Positions 7,473 through 16,486 of a DNA stretch of 64,000 nucleotides are shown in pieces. This DNA is from Armatimonadota bacterium (GTDB lineage Bacteria > Sysuimicrobiota > Sysuimicrobiia > Sysuimicrobiales > Humicultoraceae), in assembly GCA_016869025.1 (NCBI GenBank), contig VGFA01000007.1, positions 1 through 64,000 of the forward strand, written 5' to 3'. Both the position numbers and the translations under genes were made by a program. The number at the start of each line of letters is the position of its first letter. Position 1 is the stretch's first letter. The notes beneath the pieces were generated by a model, which made no database searches, was not told the origin of the DNA, and worked only from the letters and a program-made list of their open reading frames with translations.

Positions 7473-7766
7473 ATGTTCGCGAGAGCAGTGAATATCCAGT
7501 TCCAGGCTGGCAAGGTTGATGAAGCGAGCCGCATCGTCAACGAGTCAATCGTTCCGGTGATGAAGGAGCAAAAGGGGTTCAAGGGTCAGTTTCTCCTTAC
7601 ACAGAGTGATACCGGCAAAGCCATCTCGGTCAACCTGTGGGAATCGGAAACCGACCTGGCGGCATTCGAAGCCAGCCCTCTTTACCGGGAACTGTTGGGC
7701 AAGCTCGCAGGTGTTCTTGCAGGGCCGCCTGCTTCAGAGCGCTATGAGGTCAGCGTTCAGGCGTAA
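7473..7766 (+). CDS. Antibiotic biosynthesis monooxygenase (ABM) domain protein
   Basis: A 97-residue dimeric alpha-beta barrel protein. It begins FARAVNIQFQAGKVDEA and contains the GFKGQFLLTQSDTGKAISVNLWES core typical of ABM-domain proteins. Members include cofactor-free monooxygenases and haem-degrading enzymes, and many have no known role. A ribosome site (AGGAGGGAGG) precedes ATG 7473. It follows the dehydratase gene by 48 bp on the same strand, so co-transcription is likely. The stop lies only 10 bp from the convergent gene at 7777. Confidence 0.75.
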   Translation: MFARAVNIQFQAGKVDEASRIVNESIVPVMKEQKGFKGQFLLTQSDTGKAISVNLWESETDLAAFEASPLYRELLGKLAGVLAGPPASERYEVSVQA

Positions 7767-7776
7767 GGCCACATAG

Positions 7777-8907
7777 CTACCCCTTCGACGGCGCTGGCTG
7801 CTTGGCTGCAGCAACAGCCTTGACGATCATCCAGCCGATCACCCCCGCCCCGACTGCGAAGGTGATCAGGAACACAATCAGCGGGCTCCATTGTACGTTG
7901 GCCTTCTCCGCGGCCACGTCAAGATACCTGCGAAGCTCCGCGTTCTGCAGCACCTGGCGGCTGACCGCGTTCAGCGCCATGACGCCCACCTGGGCAAGAG
8001 CGGTCGCCAGCGCCAGCGGCCGCCGCACCTTCCTGCTCTGAGCCAGGATCAACGCCCAGGGCAGGCCCGGGCCCAGTGCGGTCAGGGCCGTCAGCACAAC
8101 CAGGGAGCCGCCGAACATAGTCTGGCGCAGCTCCGGGGACCAGGTTCCGAACGTGTACCAGGTGCCCATCAGGGCGAACCAGGCCGCGCCCGCAGTGTAG
8201 AGTCTCAGCGCGAAGCCGGATACCCACCGCCGGTACGCGTCGCTCTCTTTCGCGGCGAAGAAGGCGGCGTCCACCACCAGGTAGGCGGCCGTCGTTGTCA
8301 GCGCCAGGCCAAACATCATCAGCCAGCGGGGCCAAAGAGTCGGGTCGGCGACGTTGAGTGCGATTCCCAGCGGCGCGCCTGCTACGCTCGTCTTCTGCCA
8401 CAGTGCCGGCCACGCGGCCAGGTTGGTCATCAGACTGAAGCCGTTGGCGAACACGAAGCTAATCGCGATGAACAGCAGCGTCCCAATCCATCCGGCCGTG
8501 CGGTGAACCGGCGAGGTGCGTCCCCTCCGGAGACCGATGGCGTAGAAATAGACGCCGTAGTAGGCCGGGATGAGCATGAGGATGATGCTCAACCACGGCC
8601 AGGCCATCAGGATGGTGGCCGGGAAGAACACCTTGTAGTACGCGACCTGGATGAACAGCAGCGGTATGATCCCGAAGTTGATGCCCAGGGCGATCAATAT
8701 CGGCATCTGGTTCATCAGGCGGTTCGAGCAGGTCCTGGCATGCTCGTCGCGTCCTCGCAGGAGCATTGCCAGCAGGACCCCGGCGAACCACAGGTTCATC
8801 GGAATCGTGTGGAGCGTGAACCCCAACACCTTGAAGAACACCGTGAACCAGTATGGTGATGGGACTCCCAGCGGGCTGTCGGGTCCTAATAGACGGGTTG
8901 GATCCAT
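7777..8907 (-). CDS. Cytochrome bd-superfamily membrane subunit without haem c
   Basis: A 376-residue integral membrane protein with about nine predicted helices, such as NFGIIPLLFIQVAYY and LSIILMLIPAYYGVYFY. It follows the haem-c-bearing subunit by 10 bp with its own GGGAGG ribosome site, so the two form an operon and probably a complex. The overall pattern resembles a CydA-like paralogue, a second membrane subunit found with CydA-like oxidoreductases, rather than a classic CydB. No CxxCH motif is present. The C-terminus is Lys/Pro-rich. The assignment rests on gene pairing and hydropathy; the electron acceptor is unknown. Confidence 0.6.
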   Translation of the reverse strand: MDPTRLLGPDSPLGVPSPYWFTVFFKVLGFTLHTIPMNLWFAGVLLAMLLRGRDEHARTCSNRLMNQMPILIALGINFGIIPLLFIQVAYYKVFFPATILMAWPWLSIILMLIPAYYGVYFYAIGLRRGRTSPVHRTAGWIGTLLFIAISFVFANGFSLMTNLAAWPALWQKTSVAGAPLGIALNVADPTLWPRWLMMFGLALTTTAAYLVVDAAFFAAKESDAYRRWVSGFALRLYTAGAAWFALMGTWYTFGTWSPELRQTMFGGSLVVLTALTALGPGLPWALILAQSRKVRRPLALATALAQVGVMALNAVSRQVLQNAELRRYLDVAAEKANVQWSPLIVFLITFAVGAGVIGWMIVKAVAAAKQPAPSKG

Positions 8908-8917
8908 CTTCGCCTCC

Positions 8918-10279
8918 CTACCGCATTCCCTCCGGGCGCGGCAGCGCGATTGACGCCAGGTACTTCACCAGCATCTCCGTTTCCTCGGGCGTGCCCGCCC
9001 ACGGCGGCATGAAGATGTTCACATCTCCCAGGTGCGGGACGGTGCTCCGGATGATGTCCGGCGTCCAGCCCCGCATCAGGTGTCCGACCGCCGAGTATCC
9101 CGCGGTTGTGGAGTGGCAGTTGTTGCAGGCGTACTGGAAGATCAGGTGGCCCAGCCGCACCTGGTCGGGCTCGGATAGCCCGCTCAGCTTCTCCCGAACG
9201 ATCTTAGTCCCGTCCATCACCTGGGGATACTGCGAGGCAACGAAGGCCTTGGTCCAGGTGCCGCTCTCCAGATAGCCGACCTTGCGCACCTGGGGAAGCT
9301 GTTCGGTCAACAACTGGTTGCCCATCACGATGTTATAAACGATGTACGGCTTGCGGACCGCCTCACGGATGAACTCACCCGTGCTGAACGCGCCCACCCC
9401 GAAGATGAAGAGCAAGATCGCAAATCCCGGGGATAGCCACCCAGGGTTGCGGTAAGGCCCCAGGTACAGCATGACGAACACGATGGCCGTGGTGGCGAAG
9501 ATCAGGGCCGTGAGCACGGTCAGGACGCCGGAGGCCATCAGGGCCGCCCGGGCCGACTCGGGCAGGAACGCGTACCATCCCATGCCGCCGATCAGGATCA
9601 GGATGGAGCCCAGCAGCCCAGGACGGGCCGATCGCTTTGCGACCAGATCGCGCAGCGCAGGGTCCTTGATCTTGAACGCCGCGTGCAGGTACACGTACAG
9701 CGTCGCCAGGAGGATCGCGCCCCCTGTGCGCGCCAGCACCTGGGGCACGAACTGCGGGTTGAGCAGCCCCACCCAGAAGTTCTTGCTCTGCAGCCAGGCG
9801 CCGGGGTTGAGCATGAAGCCGGTGATTCCGGTGATCAGTACCAGACTCAACCAGGCCGAGCCCGCGTAGATCCACCCCATGGTCTGATGGGTCTTCGGGT
9901 CCGGCCGGCCCCAGTAGTAGTAGAAGATGAACGCGGCGACGATCTCGATAATGAATGTCACGTACTCCATCGCCCAGCCGAAGACGAAGATGTGGATCAG
10001 CGTCCTGGTAGCCAGAGGGGAGGCCAGCCCGATCGTCCACCAGATGCCCACGCCGGTGATGGCGCCGTAGACTACCGTGAGCAGGATGAAGAACCACGCG
10101 TGCTGTTTCAGGTAGGCGAGGTAGTGCCGGTTGTGCGTGCGGTAGGCGTGCCGCACCTCGACCGCCAGGAACAGCCCGCCGCCCACGGCGTAGTGCGCGA
10201 CCAGTACGTGCAGCACCGCTATTGCGGCGATGAGCATGGGGGACGTGAGAAGCGGGACGTACCACCAGGGATAGTGCAT
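8918..10279 (-). CDS. CydA-like oxidoreductase subunit with fused C-terminal cytochrome c
   Basis: A 453-residue protein. The first ~330 residues form about nine membrane helices with CydA-like landmarks: His24 and His29 in the first helix (VLHVLVAHYAVGGG), acidic residues in a helix with EYVTFIIEIVAAF, and a GITGFMLNPGAW segment. The C-terminal domain has a haem c site CNNCH (Cys385, Cys388, His389) with Met424 (IFMPPW) as the likely sixth ligand. The ATG at 10279 follows GGGGAGGG. The arrangement fits the cytochrome c-fused branches of the bd superfamily, which may take electrons from a c-type carrier instead of quinol. Substrate and direction of electron flow are inference. Confidence 0.75.
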   Translation of the reverse strand: MHYPWWYVPLLTSPMLIAAIAVLHVLVAHYAVGGGLFLAVEVRHAYRTHNRHYLAYLKQHAWFFILLTVVYGAITGVGIWWTIGLASPLATRTLIHIFVFGWAMEYVTFIIEIVAAFIFYYYWGRPDPKTHQTMGWIYAGSAWLSLVLITGITGFMLNPGAWLQSKNFWVGLLNPQFVPQVLARTGGAILLATLYVYLHAAFKIKDPALRDLVAKRSARPGLLGSILILIGGMGWYAFLPESARAALMASGVLTVLTALIFATTAIVFVMLYLGPYRNPGWLSPGFAILLFIFGVGAFSTGEFIREAVRKPYIVYNIVMGNQLLTEQLPQVRKVGYLESGTWTKAFVASQYPQVMDGTKIVREKLSGLSEPDQVRLGHLIFQYACNNCHSTTAGYSAVGHLMRGWTPDIIRSTVPHLGDVNIFMPPWAGTPEETEMLVKYLASIALPRPEGMR

Positions 10280-10381
10280 GCCGATCCCTCCCCTCGACTC
10301 CTGTGAGGTTCTTTGTGGCTTCTCACTGTCCCTGCGCTGCGGGCTCCAGCCCGCCCACTCGGCCCGCCTATGCGAACCTGG

Positions 10382-11596
10382 CTACTCGAACCTGAACAAC
10401 AGGATCCCCACCACGAAGAACGCGATGCCGAATCCGGCGAGCGCGGCCGCCTGCGGCAGCACCTCCGCCAGCCCGAGGCCACGCGTGATGATGTTCACGA
10501 ACCCGGTCATGGCCCATCCCTGCGGTACGGCGTAGGCCAGGGTCTGCATGTACCGCGGCGCTACCTCGATCGGCCACCAGGCCCCGCCCAGCATCGCCGG
10601 GATGATGGTTACAACCGGAAACAGCGTGGACACCTGCGCCTCGGTACGGACGACCGCCGCGAGCATGACGCCTAGCCCGGTGGCCGAGAAGAGATACGTG
10701 GCCACTAGCAGGGCAAGCGCGGCAGGGGCCTGCCCCCAGTTCACGCCGAGCAACCCCCAGCCGACGATGATCAGGATGCCCATCTGAACGACTCCTTGAA
10801 GATAGATCCCGGAGATCTTGCCTCCCAGGATGGATGCCCGCCGCGTCGGGGTGGTCATCAGCCGCGCCAGCGTGCCGTTCTGGCGTTCGACCACAAGGGT
10901 TGCCGCGCTCATCGCCGCGGCCATCATGACGAACATCACCGCAAAGCCCGGGGAGGCCTGCTCCATGCCAGTCGGGAGCCGCTGCCGGCGGTCGGGGGCA
11001 AGTGCGCTTGCCACCTCCACGTTGACGGTCACAGGGGGAGTGGGCGACCAGCGGCTGTCGGCCCGATCAATGGCGCGGCGGCGCACAGCCGGTCCCAGCG
11101 AGGGGTCCTGCGTCTCGCGCACGGCCAGCGCCGCGGTGAACTCGCCCGCGATGGCGTCCACCGCCAGGCGCATCGCCACCTCGCGCACGATCTCGGTGAC
11201 GAGCATGGGCGGGCCCCGGCGTGGGTCGAACCGCACGCTCACGTCGGCGTCCTTGCCCGTGTTGATGCGGGCGGCAAACCCTTTGGGTATGAAGATGACG
11301 GCGGCGACGCGCCCATCCTCGAGCAGCGCCCTCGCCTCCACCCCGGTGGTCTTCCGAAGGCCGACCGTGGGCTCCTTTCCAAGACGCTCAGCGAAGAGCC
11401 GCGAGTACGTGCTGTCGTCCTCGTCGGCGACCGCCACCGGCGTGCGCGCGCCGGCGGCGCCTTCTCCAAAGACGGCGCCCACCAGCACGGTCATCAACAG
11501 AGGCATCGCCAGCCGCCAGAGCAGCGCGCCGCGATCGCGCGCGGTGATGGTCAGCGACAGCAGCGCAATCGTCCAGGCCTTGCGCAGGGCGGTCAC
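10382..11596 (-). CDS. ABC-2 type exporter permease (second permease)
   Basis: A 404-residue permease of the ABC2_membrane_3 type. One N-terminal helix is followed by a large extracytoplasmic domain (about residues 50-215) and five to six C-terminal helices. The tail includes a cluster with NGTLARLMTTPTRRASILGGK, typical of the coupling helix region. It starts 7 bp after its paralogue at 11604. Together with the ATPase the three genes form a YhhJ/YbhR-like exporter operon, probably for drugs or lipophilic compounds. Confidence 0.85.
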   Translation of the reverse strand: MTALRKAWTIALLSLTITARDRGALLWRLAMPLLMTVLVGAVFGEGAAGARTPVAVADEDDSTYSRLFAERLGKEPTVGLRKTTGVEARALLEDGRVAAVIFIPKGFAARINTGKDADVSVRFDPRRGPPMLVTEIVREVAMRLAVDAIAGEFTAALAVRETQDPSLGPAVRRRAIDRADSRWSPTPPVTVNVEVASALAPDRRQRLPTGMEQASPGFAVMFVMMAAAMSAATLVVERQNGTLARLMTTPTRRASILGGKISGIYLQGVVQMGILIIVGWGLLGVNWGQAPAALALLVATYLFSATGLGVMLAAVVRTEAQVSTLFPVVTIIPAMLGGAWWPIEVAPRYMQTLAYAVPQGWAMTGFVNIITRGLGLAEVLPQAAALAGFGIAFFVVGILLFRFE

Positions 11597-11603
11597 GTTG
11601 CGC

Positions 11604-12821
11604 TCACCGGAACCGCAGCCTCCACGCCCCCACGGTGAGGAACACCACGGACATGGCGAGCAGCGCCAGCAGCGGCTGCCAGATGGCCACCGGGGTCTGT
11701 GCGCCGGCCATGATGGCCAGGAATCCGTCGAGGGCCCAGCGGTTGAAGGTCAGCCGGCTGACGTATTCCAGCCACGGCGGCATGAAGTACACGGGGAACA
11801 TCGCGCCGCCCAGGAACGACATGGGCAGGATGATGGCCGGTGCCAGCGACTCGACGGCCTCGGGGGTGCGGGCCAGCGCGGCCAGGAACGTGCCCAGCCC
11901 GGCCGCGGCCAGCGCCGTGGCGCCGATCATCAACAACAGCAGCAGCGGAGAGCCCCACCGGACCTTGTAGAAGACCGACGTGAAGAGAACAAGCAGACTG
12001 AACTGTACCAAACCCGTCAGGAAGGTGGCCAGGAGCTTGCCGGCTATGATGTCGGAGGAGCCCGTGGGGGTTGTGCGCATGCGCGCGAGCGTGCCCTCGC
12101 GCCGCTCGACCAGGATGCTCTGGCTCGCCATGCTCACCCCGAAGAGCAGGTACATGACACCCATCCCCACGGCGTAGTAGTCAATGGCCGCGGGGAAGCG
12201 GGGCCCACTGCCGCGCTCCTCGGCGATCGCCACGGCCTGGCGGCCCGTGAACTGCTCGACGTCCTTCAGCCATGACGGAATGGCCGCGACGACCGTGGCC
12301 GGGGTCATGATGCGTTCGACGATGAGCGTCTCGGCCGCCACCGTGATCGCCACCTGCCGCTTGACCACCTCCGCGCCGAACCGGTTGACGATGCTGTTGA
12401 CGATGCCGGCCCGGATGCTCTGGGCCGGATCCGTGAAGAGCATGAGGCGCGCAGGGCGCCCGGTCATGACCGCCTGCGAGAATCCCCGGGGGATCACCAG
12501 CCCGGCGGCTCGGCGCCCGCGCAGAACCAGGTTTCGGGCATCCGCGGGCTGGCCGGCGTGGTCCACACGCAGCATCCGACCGATCTCTCCGGTCCCGAGT
12601 ACCTGCTCCACCAGCAGCCGCGCGATCTCGCCCTGATCCTGATCCACAACGACCACAGGGATGCGTTGGAACTCGGCGGTGCCCTGCCACATCGGGTTGA
12701 AGACTAGGCCCAGGATGAAGATGAGCGCCATCGGCATGGCGAGCAGCACTACGAGGGCGCGCCGGTCGCGCGCGCGGATGCTGAGATCCTTCGCGGCGAT
12801 GAACAGGGCCTTGCTGGTCAC
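11604..12821 (-). CDS. ABC-2 type exporter permease (first permease)
   Basis: A 405-residue permease with the same build as its downstream neighbour: an N-terminal helix, an extracytoplasmic domain, and a C-terminal six-helix region starting near VGMGVMYLLFGVSMASQSI. It also has the REGTLARMRTTP coupling motif shared with the neighbour. The two permeases are clear paralogues and probably form a heterodimer. The gene starts 3 bp after the ATPase stop, so translation is likely coupled. Confidence 0.85.
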   Translation of the reverse strand: MTSKALFIAAKDLSIRARDRRALVVLLAMPMALIFILGLVFNPMWQGTAEFQRIPVVVVDQDQGEIARLLVEQVLGTGEIGRMLRVDHAGQPADARNLVLRGRRAAGLVIPRGFSQAVMTGRPARLMLFTDPAQSIRAGIVNSIVNRFGAEVVKRQVAITVAAETLIVERIMTPATVVAAIPSWLKDVEQFTGRQAVAIAEERGSGPRFPAAIDYYAVGMGVMYLLFGVSMASQSILVERREGTLARMRTTPTGSSDIIAGKLLATFLTGLVQFSLLVLFTSVFYKVRWGSPLLLLLMIGATALAAAGLGTFLAALARTPEAVESLAPAIILPMSFLGGAMFPVYFMPPWLEYVSRLTFNRWALDGFLAIMAGAQTPVAIWQPLLALLAMSVVFLTVGAWRLRFR

Positions 12822-12824
12822 GGT

Positions 12825-13769
<945 letters not shown>

Positions 13770-13931
13770 GGGTTTCCTATTCCGCGGGCGAGGTTTGGGT
13801 CCCTGGTGAACGGTGGCAGGGTGCCTGGTGAGGTCGCGAGCCGCCGGGAGGCCGAAGGGGCAGGGTGCGGAGCGCGGGCCGCTGAAGTACCGGATGGTGA
13901 AGACCGCCTCGCGCACACCCAGGAATCCACG

Positions 13932-14561
13932 TTGAGCTTCTTCCTGAAGGGACTCGTCATCGGCTTCTCGATCGCTGCCCCGGTCGGGCCGATTGGCGTG
14001 CTGTGCATCCGCCGGACACTCGCCGACGGGCGGGCGGCAGGGCTAGTCTCCGGCCTGGGCGCGGCCACGGCCGATGCGGTCTACGGCGCGATCGCCGGAT
14101 TCGGGCTGACGTTCATATCAGGCCTGCTGATCGGCCACCAGGCCTGGCTCCGCCTGGCCGGTGGCGTCTTTCTCGTCTACCTCGGTGTGAGAACGTTCTC
14201 AGCGACTCCGGCCTCCGAGGGGCCGTCTCGGACTGGCGCCGGTCTCCTGCGCGCCTACGCGTCCACGTTCCTGCTGACCCTAACGAATCCCATGACGATC
14301 CTTTCGTTTGCGGCGATCTTTGCAGGGCTGGGGCTGGCGAATGCGGCCGGAGGGTACGCCGTGGCCGGAGGGTACGCACCGGCCGGAGCGCTCGTGGCAG
14401 GGGTGTTCCTTGGGTCGGCTGCCTGGTGGCTGATCCTGAGCAGCAGCGCCGGCGCCGTCCGATCGAAGGTCGGTCCTCCGGGGATGCGCTGGATCAACCG
14501 GCTCTCAGGGTGCATCATCGCCGCGTTCGGCCTTGCAGCGTTTGTCAGCCTGATCCGATGA
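13932..14561 (+). CDS. LysE family amino-acid exporter
   Basis: A 209-residue membrane protein with six helices and the family N-terminus LVIGFSIAAPVGPIGVLCIRR, followed by GLGAATADAVYG and a TNPMTILSF motif. These are diagnostic of LysE/RhtB translocators, which export amino acids by proton exchange. I placed the start at TTG 13932, directly before the conserved first helix; no in-frame ATG or GTG lies close upstream. The stop overlaps the next ATG by four bases, so the MFS gene is coupled. An 18-bp tandem repeat occurs inside the coding sequence. Confidence 0.82.
   Translation: MSFFLKGLVIGFSIAAPVGPIGVLCIRRTLADGRAAGLVSGLGAATADAVYGAIAGFGLTFISGLLIGHQAWLRLAGGVFLVYLGVRTFSATPASEGPSRTGAGLLRAYASTFLLTLTNPMTILSFAAIFAGLGLANAAGGYAVAGGYAPAGALVAGVFLGSAAWWLILSSSAGAVRSKVGPPGMRWINRLSGCIIAAFGLAAFVSLIR
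14346..14390 (+). repeat. 18-bp in-frame tandem repeat inside the LysE gene
   Basis: Two 18-bp units, 14346-14363 and 14364-14381 (GCCGGAGGGTACGC plus four variable bases), are followed by a partial third. They encode the sequence AGGYAV-AGGYAP-AGA in the loop between two helices. Unit length is a multiple of three, so the frame is kept. Confidence 0.8.
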
Positions 14562-15799
14562 AACCCAACACCCTCTGGCGGCACCGCGACTTCCTGCTGC
14601 TCTGGACCGGACAGACCATCTCGGTCTTCGGGAGCCAGTTCACGCACCTGGCCGTACCGCTCGTCGCCGCGGTGATCCTGAAGGCCTCGCCGGCACAGAT
14701 GGGCGTCCTCTCCGCTGTCGTGACCGCGCCCTTCCTGCTCGTAGGTCTGTTTGCTGGAGTCTGGGTGGACCGCTGGCGCCGTAGGCCGGTCCTGATCTCC
14801 GGCGACGTGGGCCGCGCGCTGGTGCTTTCGGCGATCCCGATCGCGCACGTGGCCGGCGCGCTCAGCATGCCGCTACTCTACGCGGTAGGGTTTCTGACCG
14901 GCGTCTTGACAGTATTCTTCGACGTCGCCTACCAGTCGTATCTGCCGTCCTTGGTTGACCGCGCGCATCTCGTGGAGGGGAACAGCAAGCTCGAGGCGAG
15001 CCGCTCGACCGCCCAGATCGCCGGACCGGGGCTCGCCGGCGTCGTCGTCCAGATTGTCTCGGCCCCGATGGCAATCGTTTTCGACGCCCTGTCCTTCTTG
15101 GTTTCCGGCCTGTTCATCGGGCTGATCAGGCGGTCCGAGCCGGCGCCTGAGTCTGTCCGAGCGCCTATGCTGGGCGAGATTCGCGAGGGGCTCGCGGTGG
15201 TCTTCGGAAACCCGATGCTTCGTGCGATTGCCGGTTGCACCGGTACGTCAAACTTCTTTGCCTCTGTGGCAGGCGCTCTCTACATTCTCTTTGTCACGCG
15301 CGAGCTGGGGATGAAGCCGGTCGCGATCGGTGCCGTTTTCAGCCTGGGCAGCCTCGGGGCGCTGGCAGGTGTGCTGCTCGCAGGATCACTCGCTCGGCGG
15401 CTGGGCGTAGGCCGCGTGATCGTGGTTGCGCCGCTGATCTCAGGTCTGGGGTTCGTGCCGGTGGTGCTGGCTACCCCGGCGCTGGCGGTCCCGCTGCTGA
15501 CGCTGGGCGCGCTGGTGGTCAGTTTCGGTTCCCCCGTCTACAACATCAGCCAGGTGAGTCTGCGTCAGGCGATTACCCCGCACCGGCTGCAGGGACGGAT
15601 GAACGCCACGATGCGGTTCCTGGTCTGGGGTACGATGCCGCTGGGCGCGCTGGCCGGTGGCGCCCTGGGTCAGGTGCTGGGGCTGCGCCCGACGATCGCG
15701 ATTGCCGCGGCCGGGGCGGCGCTGGCGTTTGTGTGGGTGTGGCGCTCGCCGGTGCGGGCGCTCAGGCAGATTCCCGAGCCGCCCGGGCCGGCAGATTAG
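14558..15799 (+). CDS. MFS transporter, enterobactin-exporter/MFS_3 type
   Basis: A 413-residue protein with twelve predicted helices. The N-terminus WRHRDFLLLWTGQTISVFGSQ and the loop GVWVDRWRRRPVLI (MFS motif A variant G-x-x-x-D-R-x-R-R) are typical of the MFS_3 group that includes EntS and macrolide exporters. The ATG overlaps the LysE stop by four bases. The gene ends convergent with VapC, and the stops overlap within TTAG. Export of a small metabolite or drug is likely; the substrate cannot be predicted. Confidence 0.85.
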   Translation: MKPNTLWRHRDFLLLWTGQTISVFGSQFTHLAVPLVAAVILKASPAQMGVLSAVVTAPFLLVGLFAGVWVDRWRRRPVLISGDVGRALVLSAIPIAHVAGALSMPLLYAVGFLTGVLTVFFDVAYQSYLPSLVDRAHLVEGNSKLEASRSTAQIAGPGLAGVVVQIVSAPMAIVFDALSFLVSGLFIGLIRRSEPAPESVRAPMLGEIREGLAVVFGNPMLRAIAGCTGTSNFFASVAGALYILFVTRELGMKPVAIGAVFSLGSLGALAGVLLAGSLARRLGVGRVIVVAPLISGLGFVPVVLATPALAVPLLTLGALVVSFGSPVYNISQVSLRQAITPHRLQGRMNATMRFLVWGTMPLGALAGGALGQVLGLRPTIAIAAAGAALAFVWVWRSPVRALRQIPEPPGPAD

Positions 15800-16188
15800 C
15801 CTGCTTTTCCGCCACCGCGCTTGGCGATGTACCGAACCCCTGGCACGTTGGCGAAGTCTGCATCTTGGCTCCACAGGGTTGCGCCTGAGGCACGCGCGGT
15901 TGCCAGCATGATGCTGTCCGCCATTGGGACTCCCAGGTCAAGGCTAATACGAGCAGCCGCCAAAGCCAGGGGCGCGGTGAGCTCAATGACTGTGCTTTGC
16001 TGCATAACCGCAACGGCCTGAAGAGCCTCCCCTTCGCCACGCTGCCGAAGAACCTGCTTGAAAACCTCGTAGAGGCTCAGGGTGGGAACCAGAAGCTCCG
16101 CGGGTGCCTCGATGGCTTTCGCGAAGAACTTGGCATTCGGGCCATCCGCAAAGTATTCCAGCCAGCCAGAGGAATCGACTACGTTCAC
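15796..16188 (-). CDS. vapC: VapC-type PIN-domain toxin (ribonuclease)
   Basis: A 130-residue PIN-domain protein with the four acidic metal-binding residues expected for a VapC endoribonuclease: Asp5 (VVDSSGW), Glu41, Asp91 (MADSIML) and Asp109/Asp111 (SQDADF). It starts at GTG 16188, overlapping the antitoxin stop by four bases. The order antitoxin then toxin, with overlap, is the standard type II module. Its own stop overlaps the convergent MFS stop. Confidence 0.9.
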   Translation of the reverse strand: MNVVDSSGWLEYFADGPNAKFFAKAIEAPAELLVPTLSLYEVFKQVLRQRGEGEALQAVAVMQQSTVIELTAPLALAAARISLDLGVPMADSIMLATARASGATLWSQDADFANVPGVRYIAKRGGGKAG

Positions 16189-16391
16189 ACGCGGTCCCGT
16201 TCACGGGGCACATCGGTGTCAATTCCCCTGAGGAAGCCCTTCATCTCGCGAACCGGCCGCACAGGAACTAGCTCGATGCGGTCTTGGTAGAGGATGGCCT
16301 GAACTTTCTGGCCGGGCCTTAGCTTCAGCTTGTCGCGGATGCCCTTTGGGATCACGACTTGGAACTTCGGCGAAATTGTTACGGTTTCCAT
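16185..16391 (-). CDS. vapB: AbrB/SpoVT-type antitoxin of the VapC module
   Basis: A 68-residue protein with the swapped-hairpin AbrB fold signature VTISPKFQVVIPKGIRDKL at the N-terminus (DNA binding) and a C-terminal tail that should wrap the toxin. It is the first gene of the module and probably represses its own promoter together with VapC. A promoter with near-consensus elements lies 38 bases upstream. Confidence 0.9.
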   Translation of the reverse strand: METVTISPKFQVVIPKGIRDKLKLRPGQKVQAILYQDRIELVPVRPVREMKGFLRGIDTDVPRERDRV

Positions 16392-16428
16392 CGGCGGCCC
16401 CGATCGATCAGCTTATCGTATTACAGTT

Positions 16429-16457
16429 ATTCTATCGATCCCCGGCGAAATCGGCAA
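16429..16457 (-). promoter_or_regulatory. Predicted promoter of the VapBC module
   Basis: Read on the minus strand, TTGCCG (16457-16452) and TAGAAT (16434-16429) are separated by exactly 17 bases. The -10 box ends 38 bases before the antitoxin ATG. GATCGAT occurs on both sides (at 16435-16441 and near 16402), which could be operator half-sites for the AbrB-type antitoxin. The region is visibly A+T-rich compared with its surroundings. Confidence 0.5.
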
Positions 16458-16486
16458 GACACTCCTTTGGGCGGTTTTCGCCGGGA

